Origin: CAVVMA01 sp963788205 | GTDB lineage: Bacteria; Desulfobacterota; Binatia; Binatales; Binataceae | Direction: 5' to 3' | NCBI GenBank assembly: GCA_963788205.1 | Contig: CAWBGG010000009.1 | Span: forward strand, 744,001 to 808,000 | DNA length: 64,000 bases | In this document: positions 7,448 to 15,569 of the stretch, piece by piece | How the letters are laid out: every line of letters starts with the position of its first letter | Position numbering within the stretch: position 1 is the stretch's first letter | The notes under the pieces: model-generated | Seen by the model: only the letters and a program-made list of their open reading frames with translations | What the model was told of the DNA's origin: nothing | The model's database searches: none | Made by a program: the position numbers and the translations under genes

Positions 7448-8257
7448 TCAGCGGCGCGCGCGCTCGGCGAGCACGCTCCTGAGACGGGCCGGATAGTCGG
7501 TGATTATCCCGTCGACTCCCAAGTCGAGCATCGCGGCCATCTCGGCGGGCTCGTTGACGGTCCAGACGTGCACCTCGATTCCCATGCGATGGGCTGCGCT
7601 CACGATTTCCGGCGTCACCAGCTTCCACGACTGATACTCCGGTGGCACCTGGAGCGCATCGCCGGGCGGCTGATAGCCCGTGTCGCGCCGCGCGATCGCC
7701 TGGAGGAATCCGGCTACCTCCAGCCCCGAAAAATTGGTCGGTATCTGCGGAGCGAGCCTGCGGATCTCGTCGAGGGGCTGCTGGTGCTCGCCGACCACCA
7801 TCACGCGCCGGCGCATCCGAGTCCTATCGATGATTTCGAGCATCGGTTGCGTCAGGCTCGGCTCGACCTGCTTGACCTCGATCACGAAGCGCTGCGCCGG
7901 GAACGCGCTCAGCACCTCGTGCAGCTTCGGTATGCGCAATCCCTTGCCGCGGAACGGATAGGCGCCATCGGCGGTGCGGAAATTGAATCCGGCGTCGGCG
8001 CTCGACAACTCCTGCCACGTAAGTTGCGCGATGGTGCCGTCGCGCCCGCACATCCGCTTCAACTCCGCGTCGTGCGAGACCACCACCTCGCCGTCGCGCG
8101 TCATGTGAACGTCGAGCTCGATGCAATCGAAGCCGAGCTCGGCCGCAGCGCGGAACGACTCGATGGTATTTTCGGGAACCGCGCCGCTGTCGCCGCGATG
8201 GGCGATCACGCGCGGGCGCGGCGGTGCAAAGAAGTCGGTGGCCAGCGTGGGGCGCAT
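7448..8257 (-). CDS. Glycerophosphodiester phosphodiesterase
   Basis: This enzyme hydrolyses glycerophosphodiesters to an alcohol and glycerol-3-phosphate. The 269-residue product shows the GDPD signature: AHRGDSG with H20-R21, ELDVHMTRDG with metal ligands E47 and D49, and SHD with H62. C-terminal WTVNEPAEM and DGIITDYP are also typical. No signal peptide is visible, so it is probably cytoplasmic. Its ATG shares one base with the stop of the upstream pterin dehydratase gene (TGATG), so the two are translationally coupled. Confidence 0.88.
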   Translation of the reverse strand: MRPTLATDFFAPPRPRVIAHRGDSGAVPENTIESFRAAAELGFDCIELDVHMTRDGEVVVSHDAELKRMCGRDGTIAQLTWQELSSADAGFNFRTADGAYPFRGKGLRIPKLHEVLSAFPAQRFVIEVKQVEPSLTQPMLEIIDRTRMRRRVMVVGEHQQPLDEIRRLAPQIPTNFSGLEVAGFLQAIARRDTGYQPPGDALQVPPEYQSWKLVTPEIVSAAHRMGIEVHVWTVNEPAEMAAMLDLGVDGIITDYPARLRSVLAERARR

Positions 8258-8550
8258 CAGCGGGCCTCGGACTCGAATGCCTGATCGATTTTCGCCGCCA
8301 GCGCGAGGTCTTTTTCCGTCACTCCTCCTTCGCTGTGCGTCGTGCAGGAAAAGCGGATGCGCGTGTAGTTGATCGTGATGTCGGGATGGTGATCGGCGGC
8401 CTCGGCGATCCGCGCGATACGGTTGACGAACTTGATTCCATCCATGAATTCCCTAAAGCGCAGCAGCTTGCTGATAGCGTGGCTCTTGTACTCCCATCCG
8501 GGGAGAGATTCGAGCCGCTCCGCGATCTGTTTGGCGGTCAGTTTTGCCAT
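8257..8550 (-). CDS. phhB: 4a-hydroxytetrahydrobiopterin dehydratase (PCD/DCoH)
   Basis: The 97-residue product dehydrates 4a-hydroxytetrahydropterin so that the pterin cofactor of aromatic amino acid hydroxylases can be recycled. The family is shown by PGWE, the active-site pair H54-H55 in ADHHPDI, and the third His in TTHSEGG (H72). Full length for the family. No phenylalanine hydroxylase lies in the window, so its partner is elsewhere, or it serves molybdopterin-related or regulatory roles. It is first of a two-gene unit with the phosphodiesterase and divergent from the MaoC genes. Confidence 0.9.
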   Translation of the reverse strand: MAKLTAKQIAERLESLPGWEYKSHAISKLLRFREFMDGIKFVNRIARIAEAADHHPDITINYTRIRFSCTTHSEGGVTEKDLALAAKIDQAFESEAR

Positions 8551-8618
8551 CGGCCGGTTACTCCCCGTTCAGTTTGTTGCAAGCGCTGTGATATGTAGTC
8601 AAGCACGAAGGAAACTCC

Positions 8619-9068
8619 ATGGCGAACAAGATCGTTACAGACGAAGTAAAAAAGTTGATTGGCACCGAGAGCGAGCCGCGCGTGGCCGAGATCGAGCGCG
8701 GCGCTATCCGCCGCTTCGCCGAAGCGATCGGCGATCCCAATCCCCTGTTCAACGACGAAGCCGCCGCGCGCCGCTCGCGCTATGGCGGCATGATCGCGCC
8801 GCCCACCTTCTGCCGCTCGCTCGGCGGAGGCTTCTTCAACGTCCCGCTCAAGCTGCCGGTCTTTCGCGCCCTTGACGGCGGCTCGGAGTGGGAATATTTC
8901 GAGCCGATTCGTCCCGGCGATCGGATCACCGTGATCTCGAAGCTGGCTGATATCCGCGAAGCAACGGGACGGATGGGCACGATGGTTTTCATCGTCACGG
9001 AGACTCGCTACACCAACCAGTTCGGCCAGCTCTGCGCGATCCAGCGCTCGACGGGAATTCGCTACTGA
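8619..9068 (+). CDS. FAS1-like dehydratase / MaoC N-domain protein (HadA-like)
   Basis: This 149-residue hotdog-fold protein resembles the non-catalytic or substrate-binding half of heterodimeric (R)-specific enoyl-CoA/hydroxyacyl hydratases (mycobacterial HadA/HadC type). Visible features are IGDPNPLFNDE and the later YFEPIRPGDRIT strand. It ends 10 bp before a MaoC gene with its own ribosome site, so the two almost certainly form one enzyme in fatty-acid or acyl-CoA metabolism. Confidence 0.82.
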   Translation: MANKIVTDEVKKLIGTESEPRVAEIERGAIRRFAEAIGDPNPLFNDEAAARRSRYGGMIAPPTFCRSLGGGFFNVPLKLPVFRALDGGSEWEYFEPIRPGDRITVISKLADIREATGRMGTMVFIVTETRYTNQFGQLCAIQRSTGIRY

Positions 9069-9078
9069 GAGGAGAACC

Positions 9079-9519
9079 ATGGCGCGGCAGTTTTATTTCG
9101 AAGATATCGAAGTCGGCCAGGAAATTCCGAGCCTGGAGAAAGATCCGACCACGCAGCAGCTCGTCCGCTACGCGGGCGCTTCGGGCGACTTCTACCAGAT
9201 CCACTACGACAAGGATTTCGCGATCGCGGCCGGACTGCCCGGCGTGATCCTCCACGGCGCGCTAAAGAACGCCTTTCTGGGACAGCTCATGACGGATTTC
9301 GCGGGCGAGCTCGGATCGCTCAGGAAGCTGGCCGTACAGTATCGCGGGATGGATCAGCCGGGCTCGAAGGTCGTATGCCGCGGCAAGATCGCGAACAAGC
9401 AGGTCGACAACGGCGAGCACCTGGTGGAGTGCGAAATCTGGCTCGAGAACGCCAAGGGAGAAAAGACCACGCCGGGTTCCGCGACGGTGGTCCTGCCCTC
9501 CAGAGCGAATCATCACTGA
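9079..9519 (+). CDS. MaoC-like (R)-hydratase, HadB-like
   Basis: The 146-residue hotdog-fold protein has the hydratase-2 motif spread over YAGASGDFYQIHYD, with the Asp and His of the catalytic dyad, followed by GVILHGAL. It is the likely catalytic partner of the preceding FAS1-like gene, hydrating or dehydrating 3-hydroxyacyl thioesters. A GAGAGG site precedes the ATG. The next gene starts 2 bp after its stop. Confidence 0.85.
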   Translation: MARQFYFEDIEVGQEIPSLEKDPTTQQLVRYAGASGDFYQIHYDKDFAIAAGLPGVILHGALKNAFLGQLMTDFAGELGSLRKLAVQYRGMDQPGSKVVCRGKIANKQVDNGEHLVECEIWLENAKGEKTTPGSATVVLPSRANHH

Positions 9520-9521
9520 GG

Positions 9522-10280
9522 ATGCGCGCGCGCCGGCAGTTTGCGCCTCGCGCTTTCGAGGCCGATCAGGTCCGCGGCGGAGCGCCCGAACGGAATTATT
9601 TGCGGGTGGTCGTCAGGCTGCTCGCCGCGCATGCGCTGGCCGAAAAGCTCACCGCGCAAGGCTATGAGCGCGCGCTCAGCCGCCTGTCTACGCCCGCGCT
9701 GCGCCCGGTAGTCGAGAAGAACCTGGCGGAGGAACGCGAGCACGCCGCGATGATCTATCGCGCGCTCGCCGATCTCGGAATCAGCGCGACCGCCGCCGAT
9801 CGCTCGATGATCTCGGCGGTGAAAGCGCCGTCATTCGAAGCGCCGCGCTATTTCGCCGAGCGCGCCGACGGCGAGCTCGACCTCTTGATGGCGGGGTTGA
9901 GCCTCGACATGACCGGCCTGCTGATGATCAGCGAGAACTACTGCGAATCGAGCTATGCGCCGCACAGCCGCGCCGCGGCGTTGATCGTGGACGAAGAGGC
10001 CGGCCACGATCAGTTTGCGTCCGATCAATTGCGCGTGGCGGCCGAGCGCTTCGGTCGCGAGCGCGTCGAGCAGGCGCTGCGCGAATGGGTGCCGCGCGCC
10101 GCGAATTTTTTCGGCCCGCCCGGCAGCGGCTTCACTCACGATTGCCTGAGCTATGGACTCAAGCGGCGCGACAATCAGGATCTCGCCGGGCTGTACCTCG
10201 AGATGCTCGCGCGACGGGTCGCGCAGGCCGGCCTCGCGATGCCGCTCCTAACGCGCACCTATCCGCACGCGCTGGCCTGA
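9522..10280 (+). CDS. Ferritin-like diiron protein (PaaA/PaaC-like)
   Basis: The 252-residue helical protein carries two E-x-x-H type metal motifs, EEREHA (about residue 65) and DEEAGHDQF (about residue 150), in the four-helix arrangement of carboxylate-bridged diiron oxygenases and ferritins. It resembles phenylacetyl-CoA epoxidase subunits, but no reductase or other Paa subunits are nearby. The substrate is unknown; an acyl-CoA linked to the preceding hydratase pair is plausible. ATG 9522 lies 2 bp after the MaoC stop. I reject the longer open frame upstream, which overlaps that gene. Confidence 0.65.
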   Translation: MRARRQFAPRAFEADQVRGGAPERNYLRVVVRLLAAHALAEKLTAQGYERALSRLSTPALRPVVEKNLAEEREHAAMIYRALADLGISATAADRSMISAVKAPSFEAPRYFAERADGELDLLMAGLSLDMTGLLMISENYCESSYAPHSRAAALIVDEEAGHDQFASDQLRVAAERFGRERVEQALREWVPRAANFFGPPGSGFTHDCLSYGLKRRDNQDLAGLYLEMLARRVAQAGLAMPLLTRTYPHALA

Positions 10281-10282
10281 AC

Positions 10283-11119
10283 ATGCAGGCGCCGCTCGAG
10301 CTGGCACAGGCGATCGCCGGCCGCCTCGGTGCCTTGCCCGGTATCGCCGGGGTCGCGATCGGCGGTTCGCGCGCGCGCGGAACCGCCCGTGAAGATTCAG
10401 ACCTTGACCTCGGCCTCTACTACTATCCCGAAAAGCCGTTTGCGCTTGACCAGCTCGCCGAGCTCGCGCGCGAGCTTGACGACCGCCATCTGCCGGACCT
10501 GGTCACGCTCCCAGGTGAATGGGGGCCGTGGATCAACGGCGGCGGATGGCTTGTCATCGACAGCCTGCATGTAGACTTTCTCTACCGCGACCTCGACCAG
10601 CTCGCCAACGTGATCGCGCGATGCGCCGCCGGCCGTATCACCTGCGACTATCAGATCGGCCATCCGGCCGGCTTCCACAACCATATCTATATGGGCGAGG
10701 CACATTACTGCCGCCCCCTGCATGATCCGCTCGGCGTGCTGCGCACGCTCAAGGGACTGACCGCCGAATATCCGCCCGCGATGCGCGCCGAGCTGATCCG
10801 GAAATATCTCTACGAGGCGTCGTTCTCGCTCGCGATCGCCGACAAGCCCGCCGCGCGCGGCGACGTGTATTATGTGACCGGCTGCCTGTTCAGGGCCGTC
10901 GGATGCCTGGTGCAGGTGCTCTACGCCTTGAACCGCCGCTACTTCGTCAACGAAAAGGGATCGATCGCCGAGGCCGCCGCGATGCCGCTGCGGCCCGCCG
11001 ATTTCGCCACCCGCACCGCCGCGCTATTCGCGGCGGCCCACCCCGGCGAATTGCCCGCGAGCGTCGGGCACTGCCGCGATCTGGCCCAGGCCGTGACTGA
11101 TCTCTGCGCCGCCGGATGA
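10283..11119 (+). CDS. Nucleotidyltransferase-domain protein (Pol beta-like)
   Basis: The 278-residue protein has the nucleotidyltransferase signature GGSRARGTAREDSDLDLG, with the two metal-binding Asp residues, followed by a helical C-terminal domain. It resembles aminoglycoside/kanamycin-type nucleotidyltransferases, but the target is unknown; it could adenylylate a small molecule or protein. It begins 3 bp after the diiron gene stop and closes the operon. Confidence 0.75.
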   Translation: MQAPLELAQAIAGRLGALPGIAGVAIGGSRARGTAREDSDLDLGLYYYPEKPFALDQLAELARELDDRHLPDLVTLPGEWGPWINGGGWLVIDSLHVDFLYRDLDQLANVIARCAAGRITCDYQIGHPAGFHNHIYMGEAHYCRPLHDPLGVLRTLKGLTAEYPPAMRAELIRKYLYEASFSLAIADKPAARGDVYYVTGCLFRAVGCLVQVLYALNRRYFVNEKGSIAEAAAMPLRPADFATRTAALFAAAHPGELPASVGHCRDLAQAVTDLCAAG

Positions 11120-11515
11120 TCGGCCGCTCCCGCAAACACTCTCAAGAGTCGATGCAAATTTTCCTCCTCCGAAGTGGGCCATTAACGACGGCCTTCCGGT
11201 ACCTGCTACGTTCGCCTGCAATTTCAGGGATGGACGCGAGGCTCGATTAGCGGTTTGATCATAGCCTGGGCACGCGACGGTTCCGACTGATCGTGGGTCG
11301 CGGCGGGAAGGGATCGAATATGCCGGGGCGTTGAAACTGTTGGTCGGGAATCACGTCTAAATATCAAGAGAAACAGGCGAAAACAGAGCGAAATGCCGAC
11401 AAAAGAATAGCTTTCCGCGCCCGAAATCTGCTATATTCACTGGCCCCCCTGAGCGATTATATGTTACACAGGCGACTGTGCGGCGGCCATTGGTGCGCCG
11501 CGTGGATGTCTTTTT
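11120..11515. other. Intergenic region at the boundary of the lower-GC cassette
   Basis: This stretch of 396 bp has no convincing gene. Base composition shifts visibly to lower GC after about 11340. A TATATT hexamer near 11431 could be a -10 box for the cassette. The last 50 bases contain a small hairpin, GCGGCG paired with CGCCGC across GCCATTGGTG, just before the ATG of the Ntn hydrolase gene, which lacks a clear ribosome site. Confidence 0.5.
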
Positions 11516-12373
11516 ATGTCGCTCGGAATTGCATTCAAGGGAGCTGAGGGCATTGTTCTAGCCGCTGACAGTAGGGTCACGCTCACTACGGTTTCCCAAA
11601 CACCGATGGGACCCGTCGCAATTCCTTCGACTTTCGACAACGCAACCAAACTTTTGCGGGTATCGGGACACAAATACGTCGGGGCAATCACATATGGACT
11701 AGGCGCTATCGGCACAACACTGCCACGAACCGCACATAGTTTCATGCCCGAATTTGAGGCGGCGCTTTTCAAGAAGTATCCCAAGGAAAAAAGAATCTCC
11801 GTCGAATTATTCGCAACGGATTTGAGCGAGTTTTTCCAGAGGCAATGGACAGACCAGAAAATGTCAATGACACCGGCACCAGGCACCGAAATGGTCTTTA
11901 TCGTCGGTGGTTATGACGAGGATGAACCTTACGGACGCTTGTTCGAGATCACAATCCCCACGCAACCCAAACCGAAAGAACAACAGACGGGGTCTTTTGG
12001 TCTCATTTGGGGCGGGCAGCGCGAATTTACTGATCGTCTGATCACGGGGTTTGATCCACGTTTGCCCGAACTCACGAAGCAGTTTCTAAAGCTAACTGAC
12101 GACCAACGCGGCGGGCTCGAAGCGCATCTAAAGACCCAACTTCAGGCACCCATACCGTTTCAATTTTTGCCGCTGCAAGATTGTGTCGATCTTGCGATCT
12201 TGCTTATCAAAACGACTATCACGGTACAGACTTTTCTAGTCGGTGTGCGCGGAGTTGGGGGCCAAATTGACCTTGCCACAATTACGAGAACGGACGGATT
12301 GGAGCCTATTCAGTTGAAGGCGCTTACTGGCGAGTTTGGGAAAATCGGGAAACCCGGAGGAACGCGACAATGA
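11516..12373 (+). CDS. Anbu/HslV-like Ntn hydrolase (proteasome fold)
   Basis: The 285-residue protein begins MSLGIAFKGAEGIVLAADSR, which lines up without gaps with the start of Anbu-type bacterial proteasome homologues: small nucleophilic residue at position 2 (Ser2, exposed after Met removal), G12, the AAD with D18, S19 and R20. K45 in ATKLLRV sits where the catalytic Lys of the family is found, followed by the usual GAITYGLGA strand. It is longer than classical beta subunits. It would form a self-compartmentalised peptidase, but the ATP-grasp, alpha-E and transglutaminase genes that normally accompany Anbu are absent. It overlaps the next gene by ATGA. Lower GC than the neighbours suggests transfer. 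Confidence 0.7.
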   Translation: MSLGIAFKGAEGIVLAADSRVTLTTVSQTPMGPVAIPSTFDNATKLLRVSGHKYVGAITYGLGAIGTTLPRTAHSFMPEFEAALFKKYPKEKRISVELFATDLSEFFQRQWTDQKMSMTPAPGTEMVFIVGGYDEDEPYGRLFEITIPTQPKPKEQQTGSFGLIWGGQREFTDRLITGFDPRLPELTKQFLKLTDDQRGGLEAHLKTQLQAPIPFQFLPLQDCVDLAILLIKTTITVQTFLVGVRGVGGQIDLATITRTDGLEPIQLKALTGEFGKIGKPGGTRQ

Positions 12374-12600
12374 ACTTTGTGATCGGATCGCCCATGACTG
12401 ACAGTAGCACAGCTCAAGCAGGGACGAAGGAATGGCTTGAGGTGAGCAAAAATATGGTTATTGTGGCTTGCAGCATGGCTGCCGTCGTAGTGCCGACTGC
12501 GGTTGTGCGCGACTATGGGCAGCTAGAGCGTTTTGCTTCAGCGCCATTTGCTTCAACACCATCAAGGGACAGATATCGAGACCCTGATTCTCTGGTCTGA
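12370..12600 (+). CDS. Small membrane protein of the Ntn-hydrolase cassette
   Basis: The 76-residue product has one hydrophobic segment (MVIVACSMAAVVVPTAVV, about residues 37-54) after a soluble N-terminus. No family is recognised. Its ATG overlaps the stop of the Ntn hydrolase gene (ATGA), and its own stop is 9 bp before the next ATG, so it is an integral part of the cassette. A start at the internal ATG 12403 is possible. Confidence 0.5.
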   Translation: MNFVIGSPMTDSSTAQAGTKEWLEVSKNMVIVACSMAAVVVPTAVVRDYGQLERFASAPFASTPSRDRYRDPDSLV

Positions 12601-12609
12601 GTTGCCCGA

Positions 12610-13194
12610 ATGTCATGGTGGGCGCCTCAACTTGAGCAGAACCTCTCTCAAGGCGATGTCATCAGGGACCTTCTTTTTGCGACACCGCCCCCAAACCCCA
12701 TATTCATACGAAAAGGCAGCAGGGGCGGCGGACGAGTTTGGGAGGAAATCTCTGCTTTCGTGCCGGACGGCGACGGTTTGGGGTCTTTCGTAGGGAGAGG
12801 CAGGATCGTTCCGGGAATAGTGCTCTCGCATGACTGTACAATGGACAACGATAGCGACAAGGCTCGCATTTTGATTGCGGCGATGTTCCCTTGGGCCAAT
12901 CTGGACAGCCAATCCGTCGAGTATAGAGAGGCCGTGCGCCGTCAGCAGCAGCGCTCTTTTTTGCCATTGCAGGGAGTGCCGTCGCTGAACGGCGATTTCT
13001 ACGCCGATCTTCGGGTGACCAACTGCGTTGATAGACGGGCGATCAATCTCGATGCCCGCGCCGCTTCCATGTCGGTGGAAGGCCTCGAATGTTTACAGCA
13101 TCAACTCGCCGATTTCTTCGTCCGCGTGGACATTCCAGCCGAGAAGCTGGCGTTAACTCGAAAAGATCAGCGCGACGGCGCAGGCAACCCCTGA
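12610..13194 (+). CDS. Uncharacterised LSHDC-motif protein of the Ntn-hydrolase cassette
   Basis: The 194-residue product starts with aromatic MSWWAPQLEQNLSQGDVI and carries a central GIVLSHDCTMDND motif. From memory this resembles a family of uncharacterised proteins with an LSxxCD-type motif found in phage and defence-island settings, but I cannot confirm it. No TM or signal segment. A Cys/His/Asp cluster could bind metal or act as a protease-like site. It is the last gene of the cassette. Confidence 0.5.
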   Translation: MSWWAPQLEQNLSQGDVIRDLLFATPPPNPIFIRKGSRGGGRVWEEISAFVPDGDGLGSFVGRGRIVPGIVLSHDCTMDNDSDKARILIAAMFPWANLDSQSVEYREAVRRQQQRSFLPLQGVPSLNGDFYADLRVTNCVDRRAINLDARAASMSVEGLECLQHQLADFFVRVDIPAEKLALTRKDQRDGAGNP

Positions 13195-13316
13195 ACGGAC
13201 CGACGGTGGGTCGCTTGTCCTAATTTTCTGCCCCGGTTGTCCTAATGCGGCCAGTACCCACCACCGGCCCGCCCTTTTTTCCCGCCCCGGCACCCGTTAT
13301 GCTTCGCGGTTCCCGT

Positions 13317-14147
13317 ATGCCTCGTATCTCCGAATCGGAACTCAACCCGCTCTCTGAGCGCGAGGTCTCGCGTGCTTGGGATGGCAATGCCGACTCGTGG
13401 GCCGCGCAGGTGCGTAAGGGAGGGGACGTTTATCGCGAGTTCTACAACAATCCGGCGTTTCTGGAGTTCATCAGCGAGGCGATCGGTGAGCTTGCCGGGC
13501 TGAGTATTCTCGACGCGGGATGTGGTGAAGGCTACAACACGCGCATTCTCGCGCGGCGCGGGGCGAAGATGGCCGGTGCGGACCTGGCGCCGCGCATGAT
13601 CGAACTGGCCCGGGAGGAAGAGCGTCGCGACCCCTTGGGCATCCGCTACGAAGTGAATTCGTTCTCCGACCTTTCCGCGTTTGCCGATTTGAGCTTCGAC
13701 GCGGCGGTCTCTTTCATGGCCTTGATGGATGGTCCGGACTTTGCGGGCGCGATGCGCGCGATTCACCGCGTGCTCAGGCCCGGCGCGACGCTCGTGTTCA
13801 GCATCATTCATCCCTGCTTCATCACCAAAGGCTTGACCTGGATCCGTGATGAAGCGGGCCAAGAAACCGCGTTGACGGTCGCGCGCTACTTCGACGACAC
13901 GCCGTGGGTCGAGCGATGGAAATTCGCCCAGGTGTCCAATCCCGAGTCGCTCGAGCCCTTCGCGGTGCCGCGCTTCGACAACACGCTGTCGTTTTATCTC
14001 AATACCGTGGTGGAGTCGGGCTTCCTGCTGCGCCGAATCGGCGAGCCGCGGCCCAGCGAAGCCGTCTGCATCCAGCATCCGTTTCTGCGCCGATGGCGCG
14101 AGCACGCGCCGCTGTTCTTTTACGTGAACGCGCAAAAGCCGCGCTGA
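13317..14147 (+). CDS. Class I SAM-dependent methyltransferase
   Basis: The 276-residue product has the SAM-binding motif I LDAGCGEGYNTRIL, an acidic motif II (AGADLAP) and a VLRPGATLVFSI post-motif strand. The substrate is unknown; the fold is that of small-molecule methyltransferases. ATG 13317 (MPRISES) fits the family start better than the in-frame ATG 13299 or the far upstream one, though no strong ribosome site is seen for any. Confidence 0.78.
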   Translation: MPRISESELNPLSEREVSRAWDGNADSWAAQVRKGGDVYREFYNNPAFLEFISEAIGELAGLSILDAGCGEGYNTRILARRGAKMAGADLAPRMIELAREEERRDPLGIRYEVNSFSDLSAFADLSFDAAVSFMALMDGPDFAGAMRAIHRVLRPGATLVFSIIHPCFITKGLTWIRDEAGQETALTVARYFDDTPWVERWKFAQVSNPESLEPFAVPRFDNTLSFYLNTVVESGFLLRRIGEPRPSEAVCIQHPFLRRWREHAPLFFYVNAQKPR

Positions 14148-14172
14148 ACGCAGCGCGGCCCATAGGATCGTG

Positions 14173-15093
14173 ATGACCGTACATCGAGTCGTAACCCTGC
14201 TGCCCAGCGCCACCGAAATTGTCGCCGCGCTCGGCTTCACCGCCCAAATCGTGGGGCGCTCGCACGAGTGCGACTACCCGGCGGAGGTCGCGGACCGCGC
14301 GGTCTGCACTGCGCCGAAGTTCAAAGTCGAGGGTTCGAGCGCCGAAATCGACCGGCGCGTAAACGCGATCGTGCGCGACGCCTTGTCGGTCTATGCGGTT
14401 GACGCCGCCACGCTGCGGCGGCTTAATCCCGACCTGATCGTCACGCAATCGCAATGCGAGGTCTGCGCGGTGAGCGAACGCGACGTGGAAGACGCGGTCG
14501 CCGGATGGCTCGGCGCGCGTCCGCAAATCATCTCGCTGCGGCCCGATTCGCTGAGCGACATCTGGGACGATATCGAGCGCGTCGCGGTCGCGCTGGGCGT
14601 GCCCGAGCGTGGCGTCGAGCTCACGCGCCGGCTCCGGGAGCGCGGCGCGGAGATCGCCGAGCGCGCCGCCCAGGCCAGTTCGCGCCCGGCCGTAGGCTGT
14701 ATCGAATGGATCGACCCGCTGATGGGGGCGGGCAACTGGATGCCGGAGTTGGTCGCGATGGCCGGCGGCCGCAATCTCCTCGGCGCGGCGGGCAAGCATT
14801 CGCCGCGCATCACTTTCGATGAGCTGCGCGCAGGCCATCCCGAAGTGATCGTGATCTCCCCGTGCGGCTTCAAGATCGATCGCACGATGGCCGAACTCGC
14901 CAGCCTGACGGCGCTCTCGGGATGGGCCGAATTACCCGCGGTGCGCGCGGGCCGCGTGTTCGTCGTAGACGGAAACCAGTACCTCAACCGTCCCGGCCCG
15001 CGGATCGCCGAGTCACTCGAGATTCTCGCCGAGCTGATTCATCCCGAGGAGTTCCGCTTCGGCCATGAAGGCACAGGCTGGCGCCGCGTCTGA
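14173..15093 (+). CDS. BtuF-like cobalamin-binding protein without signal peptide
   Basis: The ~306-residue protein has the type III periplasmic-binding-protein fold of BtuF/FhuD (VTLLPSATEIVAALG, GRSHECDYP, IVTQSQCEVCAV, and FVVDGNQYLNRPGPR at the end). No signal peptide or lipobox precedes the fold, so it is predicted to be cytoplasmic or to leave by another route. Proteins of this kind are annotated as cobalamin-binding or iron-complex-binding. It differs from the secreted BtuF-like gene at 53037, which sits in a full importer operon. A GTG directly before the ATG is the alternative start. Confidence 0.75.
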   Translation: MTVHRVVTLLPSATEIVAALGFTAQIVGRSHECDYPAEVADRAVCTAPKFKVEGSSAEIDRRVNAIVRDALSVYAVDAATLRRLNPDLIVTQSQCEVCAVSERDVEDAVAGWLGARPQIISLRPDSLSDIWDDIERVAVALGVPERGVELTRRLRERGAEIAERAAQASSRPAVGCIEWIDPLMGAGNWMPELVAMAGGRNLLGAAGKHSPRITFDELRAGHPEVIVISPCGFKIDRTMAELASLTALSGWAELPAVRAGRVFVVDGNQYLNRPGPRIAESLEILAELIHPEEFRFGHEGTGWRRV

Positions 15094-15167
15094 GGCGCGC
15101 GCGCTCATGCGCCGCGCTCCGGATTCGCCATCCGAACTGCCATGAGCGGAGAGCAAGTCAAGGCGAC

Positions 15168-15293
15168 TAGTGCCGTTCCAACTATTTGCGCCTAAGCTGG
15201 GCGGTTCGAATGCATTACGCCTACGTGTTAATGAGCGAGCGGTATAAGCGCATGGCCCGCTACAATTCGGAACAACAAATTGGAACGGCACTA
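15168..15293 (+). mobile_element. MITE-like element B, copy 2
   Basis: This 126-bp copy of the element at 1578-1682 lies in the opposite orientation, with the same inverted-repeat tip TAGTGCCGTTCCAAC and TA at both ends. It differs from copy 1 by about 21 additional internal bases and scattered substitutions. The right TA is part of the TAG stop codon of the RelE-like toxin gene (- strand), so the toxin is not damaged. Confidence 0.85.
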
Positions 15294-15569
15294 GCGCTTG
15301 CGGTAGGTGGTGGTCGTGCGCCGGGCGATATCCGTGATGTAGATGGCGTGCCGTTCCGGGTCGGCGTCGAAGAAGATCCGCCAGTCTCCGGTGCGCCGGC
15401 GAAAGCCGCGGGGCTCGCCCTTGAGTCTCAAGAAGTCCCCGGCAAATGGATTCACCGCCATCTCATCGATGACGCGCAACAGCCGGGCGCGGTCGCGCTC
15501 TGGCAGGCGGGCGAGACTTCGTTGCGCGCGCTCTGCGGTGATGACCTGCCAAGGAAGCGTGGAGCTCAT
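15291..15569 (-). CDS. RelE/ParE-superfamily toxin
   Basis: The 92-residue basic protein matches RelE-fold mRNA interferases: helix AQRSLARLPERDRARLL, then LKGEPRGFRRRTGDWRIFFD and a C-terminal strand ending in RRTTTTYRKR. It would cleave ribosome-bound mRNA or inhibit gyrase. I start it at ATG 15569 (MSSTLPW). The stop codon is the TAG formed at the edge of MITE B. It is partnered with the overlapping upstream antitoxin. Confidence 0.8.
   Translation of the reverse strand: MSSTLPWQVITAERAQRSLARLPERDRARLLRVIDEMAVNPFAGDFLRLKGEPRGFRRRTGDWRIFFDADPERHAIYITDIARRTTTTYRKR

Noticed and set aside
15190..15230. tRNA T-arm-like GGTTCGAAT
   Set aside because: It lies inside MITE B; no acceptor stem or anticodon arm can be formed around it.
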